From Patescibacteria group bacterium (GTDB taxonomy: Bacteria; Patescibacteriota; Minisyncoccia; UBA6257; 02-FULL-45-10c): a stretch of 8,463 nt of DNA. Shown here one piece after another: positions 3,759-8,463 of the stretch; position 1 is the stretch's first letter, and each line of letters starts with the position of its first letter. Under the pieces are notes generated by a model. That model did no database searches, was not told the origin of the DNA, and was given only the letters and a program-made list of their open reading frames with translations. The position numbers and the translations under genes were made by a program. Where the stretch lies: contig JAMCXE010000053.1 of assembly GCA_023474975.1 (NCBI GenBank), positions 1-8,463 of the forward strand, written 5' to 3'.

Positions 3759-5744
3759 CTATCTCACTTCGGCACCCACCCTGTCCTTCAAAAAAGCAAC
3801 TATCTTTTCGAGTTCTCTATCCACTTCCTGATCAGTAAGGGTACGATCATTAGCTTGAAAAACAATTCTAAAAGTCAGACTTTTTTTGTCGCCAAATTTT
3901 TCATCCTGATAAAAATCAACCAAATCAACGTCATCCACATGTTCAGGATCCGCTGTTTGAATTATTTCCAAGACATCTCCTACCCTAACATCAGAAGAGA
4001 CCAGTATAGAAATATCCCTATCAATGGATGGAAATATCGAAAGAGGTTCGTATTCCTTCTCTTCTATCACGGCTTTGGAAATTTTTTCTAAGTCTAATTC
4101 AAGAACAGCTCCGTGAGAAGAGTTTTTAAGAATACCTATATAACCCACAACATTATTATCGCCAAGCTCTATCTTCAAAGATTCTCTCGAACGAAGAAGA
4201 TCACTTTCTATATCAAGGTCCGGCATTAACCAATCCACTAAACCGAGATCGGCAAATAAGCCATCTACCAAACCCTTAAGTTCGAAAAATGCATCTTTGC
4301 CATCCATAGCAATTCCTAAAATAGTTTTTTCGATAACACTACCGCCCCCTCCCGAAACAACGTCGCCAAAGATTTTACCTATTTCGAACACTCTGACCTC
4401 ATTAAAAAATCTAAGATTATCTTTTAAATTTTTTTCCAAATACGGAGCCAGACTATTTCTTAAAAAAGCAAGATCGACACTTAATGGATTCGCTAATTTG
4501 ACCGGCTTTTTGATACCAAATACTTCCGATGGAGAAATTTTTGTTCTGTCCTCGGAAACAAAAGAATAATTATAAACTTCACTATATCCAACAGCAGTTA
4601 AGTATTTTCTTACCTTTTCTTTAATAAGGACTATTTCGTCTTCCCTGCCCGCAATCATAGAAATGCTAGGTGGAATAGCCGGAAGCTCATTAAAATTCTT
4701 CATTCTAGCTACCTCTTCGGCAATATCTTCGATTATCTCAATGTCATTTCTAAGCGCTGGAACTATGATCAAATTCTTAGAAAAAGAAAATCCAAGTTTT
4801 GCTAAAATACCCTGAGCTTCGATCTTCTTTATTTTAACTCCGATTATCCTGCTTATTTTCTCTAGATCGAACTTGATTGCTGTTTTCGGCTGTTTCTTGG
4901 GATATATATCATCCGTCCTATGTATTTTAGCTCCACATATTTCCTTCAAGAGCATTAGCGCTCTCTTCATTCTAGCTACCTCTTCTTCAGGGCTCAGATC
5001 ATGCGAAAAACTAACCGAGGCGTCAGTACGCAAACCAAGTTTTACCGAACTCTTGTAAATTCCAACCCCTTCAAAATTAGCAGACTCCACTAATAACTTA
5101 TTTGTATTCAAAGAAACTTCACTATGCTTCCCACCCTTAATTCCAGCTATTGCCAGCGGACGATCTTCGTCGGCTATCACCAAAATATCCTCTGAAAGCT
5201 TAAATTTATTTCCATCTATGGTTTCTATATCTTCACCAGCACCCGCCCTTCTGACTATTATTCCTCCTAGAACTTTGTCAGCATCAAAAGCATGCAAAGG
5301 CTGACCAGTTTCCAACATCACATAGTTCATTATGTCTACCACGTTATTTATGGATCTTAAGCCGCAAGCTTCCAAAACATCCTTGAGCCACTTCGGAGAA
5401 GAGCCGACCTTCACGTCGGTCACGTAAGTCGCGCTATATCTCAAGCAAAGATCTTTCTCTTTTATATTGATCTTAAATACCCCCCTGTCCTTAAAATCAA
5501 AATTTACCTTCTTCAATGTCGGATCGATGTATTTAACATTAAAAATAGCCGCCGCCTCTCTGGCCACACCCAAGTGCGATGATCCCGTAGAAAAACGGTG
5601 AGCAATAGCGGTATTTGGGATCTCAAAGACATCGCCACCGAGATCAACGGCCTCAAAAGAATAAGTATTAAAAGCTCTTATCAATTCTTCTTTGGAATAC
5701 TTCCCGGGAGCAAATTTTTTGATCAGTGAATAGCTGAATTTCAT
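3759..5744 (-). CDS. pheT: Phenylalanine--tRNA ligase beta subunit lacking the tRNA-binding insert
   Basis: PheT pairs with PheS in the (alpha-beta)2 enzyme that charges tRNA-Phe. Domains in order: N-terminal module (1-40); B3/4 editing-type domain (about 97-265) with CGLRSINNVVDIMNYV and GQPLHAFD (148-154); B5 domain (about 285-350) ending in VPALRNDIEIIEDIAEEVAR; catalytic-like core (about 365-560); FDX-ACB anticodon-binding domain (about 565-661). The usual N-terminal OB-fold tRNA-binding insert of about 110 residues is absent: residue 40 runs straight into the segment that normally carries PNRxDxLG, here IAHRFSTGSSHLGVAREA. This explains 661 aa against about 795 in E. coli. The R(F/Y)E motif after RTDAS is replaced by SFSHDLS, so post-transfer editing may be weak. 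ATG at 5744 is 15 nt after pheS, with no Shine-Dalgarno. Confidence 0.96.
   Translation of the reverse strand: MKFSYSLIKKFAPGKYSKEELIRAFNTYSFEAVDLGGDVFEIPNTAIAHRFSTGSSHLGVAREAAAIFNVKYIDPTLKKVNFDFKDRGVFKINIKEKDLCLRYSATYVTDVKVGSSPKWLKDVLEACGLRSINNVVDIMNYVMLETGQPLHAFDADKVLGGIIVRRAGAGEDIETIDGNKFKLSEDILVIADEDRPLAIAGIKGGKHSEVSLNTNKLLVESANFEGVGIYKSSVKLGLRTDASVSFSHDLSPEEEVARMKRALMLLKEICGAKIHRTDDIYPKKQPKTAIKFDLEKISRIIGVKIKKIEAQGILAKLGFSFSKNLIIVPALRNDIEIIEDIAEEVARMKNFNELPAIPPSISMIAGREDEIVLIKEKVRKYLTAVGYSEVYNYSFVSEDRTKISPSEVFGIKKPVKLANPLSVDLAFLRNSLAPYLEKNLKDNLRFFNEVRVFEIGKIFGDVVSGGGGSVIEKTILGIAMDGKDAFFELKGLVDGLFADLGLVDWLMPDLDIESDLLRSRESLKIELGDNNVVGYIGILKNSSHGAVLELDLEKISKAVIEEKEYEPLSIFPSIDRDISILVSSDVRVGDVLEIIQTADPEHVDDVDLVDFYQDEKFGDKKSLTFRIVFQANDRTLTDQEVDRELEKIVAFLKDRVGAEVR
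4697..4985. repeat. 22-nt direct repeat within pheT
   Basis: The same 22 nucleotides occur at 4697-4718 and 4964-4985, starting TCTTCATTCTAGCTACC on the plus strand. On the coding strand both copies are in the same frame and encode EEVARMK, at residues 343-349 (the normal conserved end of the B5 domain) and 254-260 (after the editing domain's RTDAS motif, where other PheT proteins do not usually have this sequence). Confidence 0.85.
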
Positions 5745-5759
5745 TGTCTATAAAATAAA

Positions 5760-6851
5760 TTAAAATTGATTTATAAATCTCAAATCGCCGCCATAGAACA
5801 TCCTTATATCCGGAATATTATATTTAAGCATCGCTATTCTTTCCGGGCCAACCCCGAAAGCAAATCCCTGATACTCTCTTGGATCATAGCCTCCGGCCCT
5901 CAATACATTTGGATGAACCATGCCGGCACCCATAACCTCAAGCCATCCGGAATTCTTGCAAATATTACAACCTTTTCCGCCGCACTTAACGCATTGAATG
6001 AGGTACTCTAGCCCCGGTTCCACGAAAGGAAAATAACTCGGTCTCAATCTAACAGTTATACTTTTTTTAAATAATCGAGAAAAGAATTCTTCAATGATGA
6101 ACTTAAAATTGGAAAGATTCACGTCTTTTCCAACCATTAAGCACTCTATTTGATTAAAATTTATTTCATGCGAAGCATCTGTAGCCTCATATCGAAAAAC
6201 TCTTCCCGGAACGATTATTTGAAACGGCGGCTTATGCGATTCCATATATCTTATCTGCATCGGACTAGTGTGGGTGCGCAATAACAACCTGCCACCTACG
6301 ACCGACGACTGACGACTAGAAATATCTCCCTTACGAAATTCTTTGTCATTTGTCATTTGTCGTTTGTTGTTTGTCAGGTTTTGGCTCAGCCAAAAAGTGT
6401 CATGCATCTCTCTGGCCGGATGATTTTCCGGAATATTCAAAGCGTCGAAGTTATAATGCTCAGTCTCTACTTCCGGCCCACCGTCAATAACCGAAAAACT
6501 CATACTTCTAAAAATATCTATGATCTCTTTTTCAACGATACTTAAAGGATGAAGATGTCCAAGCCCGATCTTCTTTCCCGGCCTGGTCACATCCAAAGCC
6601 GAATGTTTTTTTTCTAAAAGCTTCTTCTTTTTTTCGACGATGATGGAATCCAACTCAGCGCGCAAAGCCTGAGCTTTAGGCCCCATGATCTTTTTTTGTT
6701 CGAGCGGCAATTCAGCTAACGAACGCAGGATCATAGTCACCTTGCCGCTTCTACCCAAATATTTGATCCTTATTCCTTCTAGCGACGCCGGATCGCTTGA
6801 ATTATTTATTTCTTTTATAGCCTCGTTTCTTATTTCTTCATTTTTATCCAT
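5760..6851 (-). CDS. pheS: Phenylalanine--tRNA ligase alpha subunit with an in-frame repeat insert
   Basis: PheS is the catalytic class II subunit activating phenylalanine. An N-terminal helical, partly coiled-coil region (1-85) is followed by the core: GHLHPLSIVEKEI (98-110), GPEVETEHYNFDALNIP (125-141), REMHDTFWL (147-155), LLRTHTSPMQIR (190-201), PGRVFRYEATDASHEINF (215-232, motif 2), RPSYFPFVEPG (270-280) and the motif 3 region FGVGPERIAML (332-342). A CxxC...CxxC site (C287, C290, C295, C298) is a possible zinc ribbon seen in many bacterial PheS proteins. Odd: residues about 156-188 interrupt the usually short link between HDTFWL and LLRTHTS and are encoded by heptanucleotide repeats. 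The frame stays open and all motifs are intact, so the protein is probably functional. ATG at 6851 is 21 nt after the upstream gene. Confidence 0.96.
   Translation of the reverse strand: MDKNEEIRNEAIKEINNSSDPASLEGIRIKYLGRSGKVTMILRSLAELPLEQKKIMGPKAQALRAELDSIIVEKKKKLLEKKHSALDVTRPGKKIGLGHLHPLSIVEKEIIDIFRSMSFSVIDGGPEVETEHYNFDALNIPENHPAREMHDTFWLSQNLTNNKRQMTNDKEFRKGDISSRQSSVVGGRLLLRTHTSPMQIRYMESHKPPFQIIVPGRVFRYEATDASHEINFNQIECLMVGKDVNLSNFKFIIEEFFSRLFKKSITVRLRPSYFPFVEPGLEYLIQCVKCGGKGCNICKNSGWLEVMGAGMVHPNVLRAGGYDPREYQGFAFGVGPERIAMLKYNIPDIRMFYGGDLRFINQF
6297..6376. repeat. Paired heptanucleotide-repeat element inserted in pheS
   Basis: The right array is five heptamers at 6342-6376 (plus strand TTTGTCA, TTTGTCA, TTTGTCG, TTTGTTG, TTTGTCA). 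The left array is two exact GACGACT units at 6304-6317 preceded by a degenerate one at 6297-6303. A 24-bp unique spacer separates them. The two units are related in inverted orientation: the reverse complement of TTTGTCA, rotated, is GACAAAT, which agrees with GACGACT at five of seven positions, so the arrays can form an imperfect hairpin. The region is read in frame as low-complexity sequence (NNKRQMTNDK and SSRQSSVVGG). Confidence 0.85.
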
Positions 6852-6872
6852 TTTAAAATATGATTATTTTTA

Positions 6873-7250
6873 TTAAGGCAGCGGAGCGGTTGTCGTTGAA
6901 ATTCCCGAACTCACCCCCACTTTTTCACCCAAGCTGTTTAATCCGCTTTCAACTGTATTTTTAAATATATCAAAAAGATAATTTTTAGCTTGCTGAGTAG
7001 TTGAAGCAACGATCTCATCTATCTTCGCCTTTGCCGAAGAACTGACGTCATAGAAAACACTTTGAGCGCGGTCTTTAACAGCCTGTTCCGTAGTACTGGC
7101 TAAATTCATCACCGTCTTTTCGCTTAAATTAATATTTGCGTTACTACTAGAATTTGTAAGCGACCAATTGCCGTTCTTGATAAACAAAAAATAAGCAACA
7201 GCAACGATCAAGGCCAAACCCAAAATTATTTTTATCAGTTTTAATAGCAT
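6873..7250 (-). CDS. Single-pass membrane hypothetical protein upstream of pheS
   Basis: A 125-aa protein of no family I can name. Residues about 5-25 (LIKIILGLALIVAVAYFLFIK) are a clear hydrophobic helix behind a short basic start, fitting an N-terminal anchor with the rest outside the membrane. After a Ser/Asn-rich linker (30-42) the protein is predicted to be mostly helical (about 43-110) and ends in a Ser/Thr/Pro-rich tail. ATG at 7250 follows an A/T-rich leader with TATAAT at 7270-7275. The TAA stop is 21 nt before the pheS ATG, so it is probably the first gene of a pheS-pheT transcript. The membrane helix and spacing support a real gene; nothing links it to tRNA charging beyond co-transcription. 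Confidence 0.75.
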   Translation of the reverse strand: MLLKLIKIILGLALIVAVAYFLFIKNGNWSLTNSSSNANINLSEKTVMNLASTTEQAVKDRAQSVFYDVSSSAKAKIDEIVASTTQQAKNYLFDIFKNTVESGLNSLGEKVGVSSGISTTTAPLP

Positions 7251-7269
7251 GATAAATTGGCTCTAAATA

Positions 7270-7275
7270 ATTATA
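7270..7275 (-). promoter_or_regulatory. -10 box candidate for the ORF-pheS-pheT operon
   Basis: A perfect TATAAT lies 19 nt before the ATG at 7250 on the minus strand. No convincing -35 element is found 16-18 bp upstream (the region is A-rich), so this rests on the -10 box alone. Confidence 0.4.
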
Positions 7276-7320
7276 GAACATTTCCAATTTTTTTTATATA
7301 CACCAGCCCAATATAAAAAG

Positions 7321-7332
7321 TGCGGGATCGCA
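7321..7332 (-). other. Small hairpin followed by a T-run in the pheS operon leader
   Basis: TGCG (7321-7324) and CGCA (7329-7332) form a 4-bp stem; on the minus strand it is followed by C and five Ts (7319-7315). It could be a weak terminator or attenuator for transcripts coming from the tRNA genes or from the promoter candidate at 7401-7429. The stem is short, so this is tentative. Confidence 0.25.
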
Positions 7333-7364
7333 ACATATATCCACGCAAAGGAAACCTAATAAAC

Positions 7365-7411
7365 TTCCACGGGCTTACGCCCGTAGAATTCCGGCGGTAT
7401 ATTAAACGCCG
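7365..7411 (-). other. Two adjacent hairpins, one with a GNRA loop
   Basis: ACGGGC (7369-7374) and GCCCGT (7379-7384) form a 6-bp GC-rich stem, extended past one mismatch by TTC/GAA (7365-7367 with 7386-7388). On the minus strand its loop is GUAA, a stable GNRA tetraloop; on the plus strand it would be UUAC. Next to it CGGCG (7392-7396) pairs with CGCCG (7407-7411) over a 10-nt A/T loop. The GNRA loop suggests the functional RNA is the minus strand, in the leader of the pheS operon. The first hairpin also resembles right-end hairpins of IS200/IS605-type elements. No protein-coding gene is visible in 7251-7493. Confidence 0.5.
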
Positions 7412-7429
7412 CTATCTGCTAATATTCAA
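7401..7429 (-). promoter_or_regulatory. Candidate distal promoter of the pheS operon
   Basis: TTGAAT (7424-7429, four of six) and TTTAAT (7401-7406, five of six) are 17 bp apart on the minus strand. The predicted start near 7394 would give a leader of about 144 nt to the ATG at 7250, containing the GNRA hairpin. The -10 box lies in the loop of the CGGCG/CGCCG palindrome. Confidence 0.35.
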
Positions 7430-7432
7430 CAC

Positions 7433-7458
7433 AAAAAGATCTCCGTGATACAATACGG
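7433..7458 (-). terminator. Weak terminator candidate after the tRNA pair
   Basis: CCGT (7443-7446) pairs with ACGG (7455-7458), and on the minus strand a five-T run follows at 7437-7433 after a 5-nt gap. It is placed correctly to end the fMet/Met tRNA transcript, but the stem is only four base pairs. Confidence 0.25.
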
Positions 7459-7493
7459 GTTAATAATTCCGAACAAATATTATTAATAAGATG

Positions 7494-7566
7494 TGCCGAC
7501 GGGTGGAATCGGACCACCGACCTGAGCGTTATGAATGCTCCGCTCTAACCACTGAGCTACGCCGGC
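7494..7566 (-). tRNA. tRNA with CAU anticodon (elongator Met, or Ile2)
   Basis: Minus-strand cloverleaf: acceptor GCCGGCG/CGTCGGC with one G-U pair, D stem GCTC/GAGC, anticodon stem GAGCA/CGCTC with loop TTCATAA (anticodon CAT), variable loop AGGTC, T stem GGTGG/CCACC, discriminator A, no encoded CCA. G1-C72 pairs normally and the D stem has C11-G24, so it is not the initiator. Two oddities: the T loop is TCCGATT, putting C where U55 is nearly universal, and the anticodon stem closes with an A31-C39 mismatch. Elongator Met is the more likely identity; a lysidine-modified tRNA-Ile2 cannot be excluded from sequence alone. The initiator tRNA lies 50 nt upstream. Confidence 0.9.
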
Positions 7567-7616
7567 AACAAAAAAATTATATATTAAAAATATAAATATT
7601 AAAAGATTAAATAATG

Positions 7617-7688
7617 TTGCGGGGGTTGGATTTGAACCAACGACCTTCTGGTTATGAGCCAGACGAGCTACCGCTGCTCTACCCCGCG
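7617..7688 (-). tRNA. Initiator tRNA-fMet (anticodon CAU)
   Basis: Minus-strand cloverleaf with two initiator hallmarks: a C1-A72 mismatch at the top of the acceptor (CGCGGGG/CCCCGCA) and A11-U24 in the D stem (GAGC/GCTC). Anticodon stem TCTGG/CCAGA with loop CTCATAA, T stem GTTGG/CCAAC with loop TTCAAAT, discriminator A. CCA is not encoded. The three G-C pairs usual in initiator anticodon stems are reduced to two, with U29-A41 replacing the outermost. Confidence 0.95.
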
Positions 7689-7705
7689 TTAGTATATTAA
7701 AACAA

Positions 7706-7714
7706 ATTATCGCA
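7706..7714 (-). promoter_or_regulatory. Extended -10 promoter candidate for the tRNA pair
   Basis: On the minus strand TGC precedes GATAAT (7706-7711, five of six), giving the extended -10 pattern TGnGATAAT. Transcription would start near 7699, about 11 nt before the fMet gene, leaving a short 5' leader for RNase P. No -35 box is evident. Confidence 0.45.
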
Positions 7715-7731
7715 AATGAAAAGGGGAGCTT

Positions 7732-7766
7732 TTGACTATTTCGCCGATTTAATTTAGATTTATAAT
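7732..7766 (+). promoter_or_regulatory. Promoter of the NlpC/P60 gene
   Basis: TTGACT (7732-7737) is 17 bp from TAGATT (7755-7760, four of six), and a perfect TATAAT follows at 7761-7766. Either -10 would give a leader of roughly 18-25 nt ending in a strong ribosome binding site. Which -10 is used cannot be told from sequence. It fires away from the tRNA promoter on the other strand. Confidence 0.5.
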
Positions 7767-7777
7767 TAGAACATAAA

Positions 7778-7784
7778 AAAGGAG
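7778..7784 (+). promoter_or_regulatory. Strong Shine-Dalgarno of the NlpC/P60 gene
   Basis: AAAGGAG lies 7 nt before the ATG at 7792 and fixes that start. It is the only clear Shine-Dalgarno in the window; none of the minus-strand genes has one. Confidence 0.9.
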
Positions 7785-7791
7785 AAAATCT

Positions 7792-8229
7792 ATGGACGCT
7801 AATACCGCAAAAAAAATAATCGAAGAAGCTAGGTCGCTTCTGGGTACGCCTTATAAATACGGAGTTAAGGATGACGATATTCCCAGATTTGTCGACTGTT
7901 CTTCGTTTACGCAGCTCGATTTCCTTAAAGTTCTCGGAAAAGATATCGGCAGAAGCACGATACTTCAAGCAACGCAAGGAGAAGCTGTCTTGGAAAAAAA
8001 TCTTCAGCCGGGCGACCTGATATTTTTCCGCGGATCAAAAGGCCACTTCAACGATAACCTTTTCCCCCCCGAAGAATACGGCTACGATATCTGCATAGGT
8101 CACGTGGCTATATACACGGGCAACGGAATGGCTATTCACGCAAGCGGCGAAAAAGGCATGGTAATTGAAGAGCCCCTCGAGGATATCAAAAAGACCAGGG
8201 TCCGAATAGTTATCATAAAACGTCTATAA
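7792..8229 (+). CDS. NlpC/P60-family cysteine peptidase, single domain
   Basis: A 145-aa stand-alone NlpC/P60 domain. Members usually cut D-gamma-glutamyl-diaminopimelate or related bonds in cell-wall peptides, though some act on other amides. The N-terminal motif LLGTPYKYG (16-24) is followed by the catalytic cysteine in VDCSSFTQ (C36), then QPGDLIFFR (72-80) and the catalytic histidine in IGHVAIYTGNG (H104), with H116 (AIHAS) the likely third polar residue. Between GDLIFF and GHVAIY there is an insert of about 20 residues containing several Gly, Asp and Tyr residues. There is no signal peptide and no membrane segment, so the route to the wall is unclear: non-classical release, lysis, or a cytosolic role. 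It is monocistronic, the only plus-strand gene here, with its own promoter, ribosome binding site and terminator. Substrate unknown. Confidence 0.92.
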   Translation: MDANTAKKIIEEARSLLGTPYKYGVKDDDIPRFVDCSSFTQLDFLKVLGKDIGRSTILQATQGEAVLEKNLQPGDLIFFRGSKGHFNDNLFPPEEYGYDICIGHVAIYTGNGMAIHASGEKGMVIEEPLEDIKKTRVRIVIIKRL

Positions 8230-8235
8230 AAAAAT

Positions 8236-8265
8236 AGCCCCCATCGTTAAGAGGTGGGGGCTTTT
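8236..8265 (+). terminator. Rho-independent terminator after the NlpC/P60 gene
   Basis: AGCCCCCATC (8236-8245) pairs with GGTGGGGGCT (8253-8262) over ten base pairs with one G-U, loop GTTAAGA, followed by TTTT and a second T-run after AC. It lies 6 nt after the stop codon. Confidence 0.95.
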
Positions 8266-8318
8266 ACTTTTTAGATTAATTCAAAAAAATATCATTGCAT
8301 AGAAATGTCCAATATGAT

Positions 8319-8463
8319 TGTACAGAATACCTCATCCTCCTCCGTTTTCTAATCAATAGCTTGGACGCACTCTAGAGGTGTTTTGAGGTTAATTCCAAGA
8401 TGTAATCTTCGACCATTGTAGTAGGGTAAATATTCATTGATGGCTTTCCGGTATTCTGTACAA
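8319..8463 (-). mobile_element. 3' end of an insertion sequence (IS3/IS481-like), cut by the window edge
   Basis: The segment holds the C-terminal end of a DDE transposase and, 17 bp past its stop, a TGT-starting sequence (8319-8331) that fits a terminal inverted repeat. The other end and any target duplication lie outside the window or have been lost. Nothing recognisable lies in 8270-8318 between this element and the NlpC terminator. Confidence 0.7.
8349..8463 (-). CDS. Transposase C-terminal fragment (DDE/rve superfamily), partial
   Basis: Only the last 37 codons are in the window: the frame enters at 8462 and ends with TAG at 8349-8351. The sequence EYRKAINEYLPYYN then GRRLHLGINLKTPLE has the pattern that ends the integrase core of IS3 and IS481 transposases (aromatic-Tyr-Asn, Arg, His-Leu-Gly, then T-P). 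The catalytic DDE residues would lie upstream, beyond the edge. It is not possible to say whether the full gene is intact; the inverted repeat coinciding with the first visible codons leaves open an internally deleted copy. The exact family is uncertain. Confidence 0.75.
   Translation of the reverse strand, partial: CTEYRKAINEYLPYYNGRRLHLGINLKTPLECVQAID

Larger units (their letters stand above)
8318..8463. repeat. 14-bp inverted repeat spanning 146 bp at the window edge
   Basis: TTGTACAGAATACC at 8318-8331 is the exact reverse complement of GGTATTCTGTACAA at 8450-8463. The left copy lies 18 bp beyond the transposase stop codon, where an insertion-sequence terminal repeat starting TGT is expected. 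The right copy is inside the transposase reading frame and its last base is the last base of the window. Confidence 0.85.

Noticed and set aside
3855..5058. Several plus-strand frames within pheT (78, 90 and 61 codons)
   Set aside because: All are antisense to a gene with full domain support, and none shows a motif or ribosome binding site.
6288..6386. Intron or frameshift in pheS
   Set aside because: The frame is open through the insert, both flanks are intact, and its length is 99 nt (33 codons); no intron-like features are visible. A translated insert is the simplest reading.
7251..7493. T-box riboswitch for the pheS operon
   Set aside because: Neither the conserved T-box sequence nor a UUC specifier loop could be identified, and no strong terminator follows the hairpins.
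7483..7977. 164-codon minus-strand reading frame
   Set aside because: It runs antisense through the start of the NlpC/P60 gene and then through both CAU tRNA genes; the peptide has the familiar look of translated tRNA (AGVAQWLERS, VVGSNPTPAT). The tRNA folds and the NlpC motifs explain the sequence.

Overview
This AT-rich window reads as a piece of a reduced bacterial genome, most likely a Patescibacteria/CPR (Parcubacteria-like) organism. I infer this from the shortened translation proteins (EF-Ts about 148 aa, TrmD 216 aa, PheT 661 aa lacking its tRNA-binding insert), A/T-rich gene starts without Shine-Dalgarno sequences, five tRNAs with no encoded CCA, and rpsP-khpA-trmD without rimM. UGA is used as a stop (trmD), so the code is standard bacterial. 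No database search was possible, so the taxon is an inference.

Layout. Nearly everything from 110 to 7688 lies on the minus strand; read in the direction of transcription (right to left) it is: a tRNA pair (initiator fMet 7688-7617, then a second CAU-anticodon tRNA 7566-7494); a 243-bp leader region with two hairpins; a small membrane-anchored protein, then pheS and pheT; a 183-bp intergenic region with a promoter and a nested stem structure; rpsP and khpA, closed by a symmetrical terminator at 2832-2859; trmD; a near-consensus promoter; then rpsB, tsf, a second small membrane protein, tRNA-Tyr and two tRNA-Thr genes. The left edge is a 16-bp tandem repeat. On the plus strand at the right is one gene, a signal-less NlpC/P60 hydrolase with its own promoter, strong Shine-Dalgarno and terminator. 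The right edge is the 3' end of an insertion sequence with a DDE transposase.

The genes form a translation block: start and elongation tRNAs, Phe-tRNA synthetase, two small-subunit proteins (bS16, uS2), an RNA chaperone (KhpA), the m1G37 methyltransferase (TrmD) and the EF-Tu exchange factor (EF-Ts). The points most worth checking are a heptanucleotide-repeat insert read in frame inside pheS, a nested stem structure upstream of rpsP, the loss of PheT and TrmD segments, the nearly leaderless promoter of rpsB, a GNRA-capped hairpin region upstream of the pheS operon, and a 14-bp inverted repeat in the insertion sequence that coincides with the window edge.
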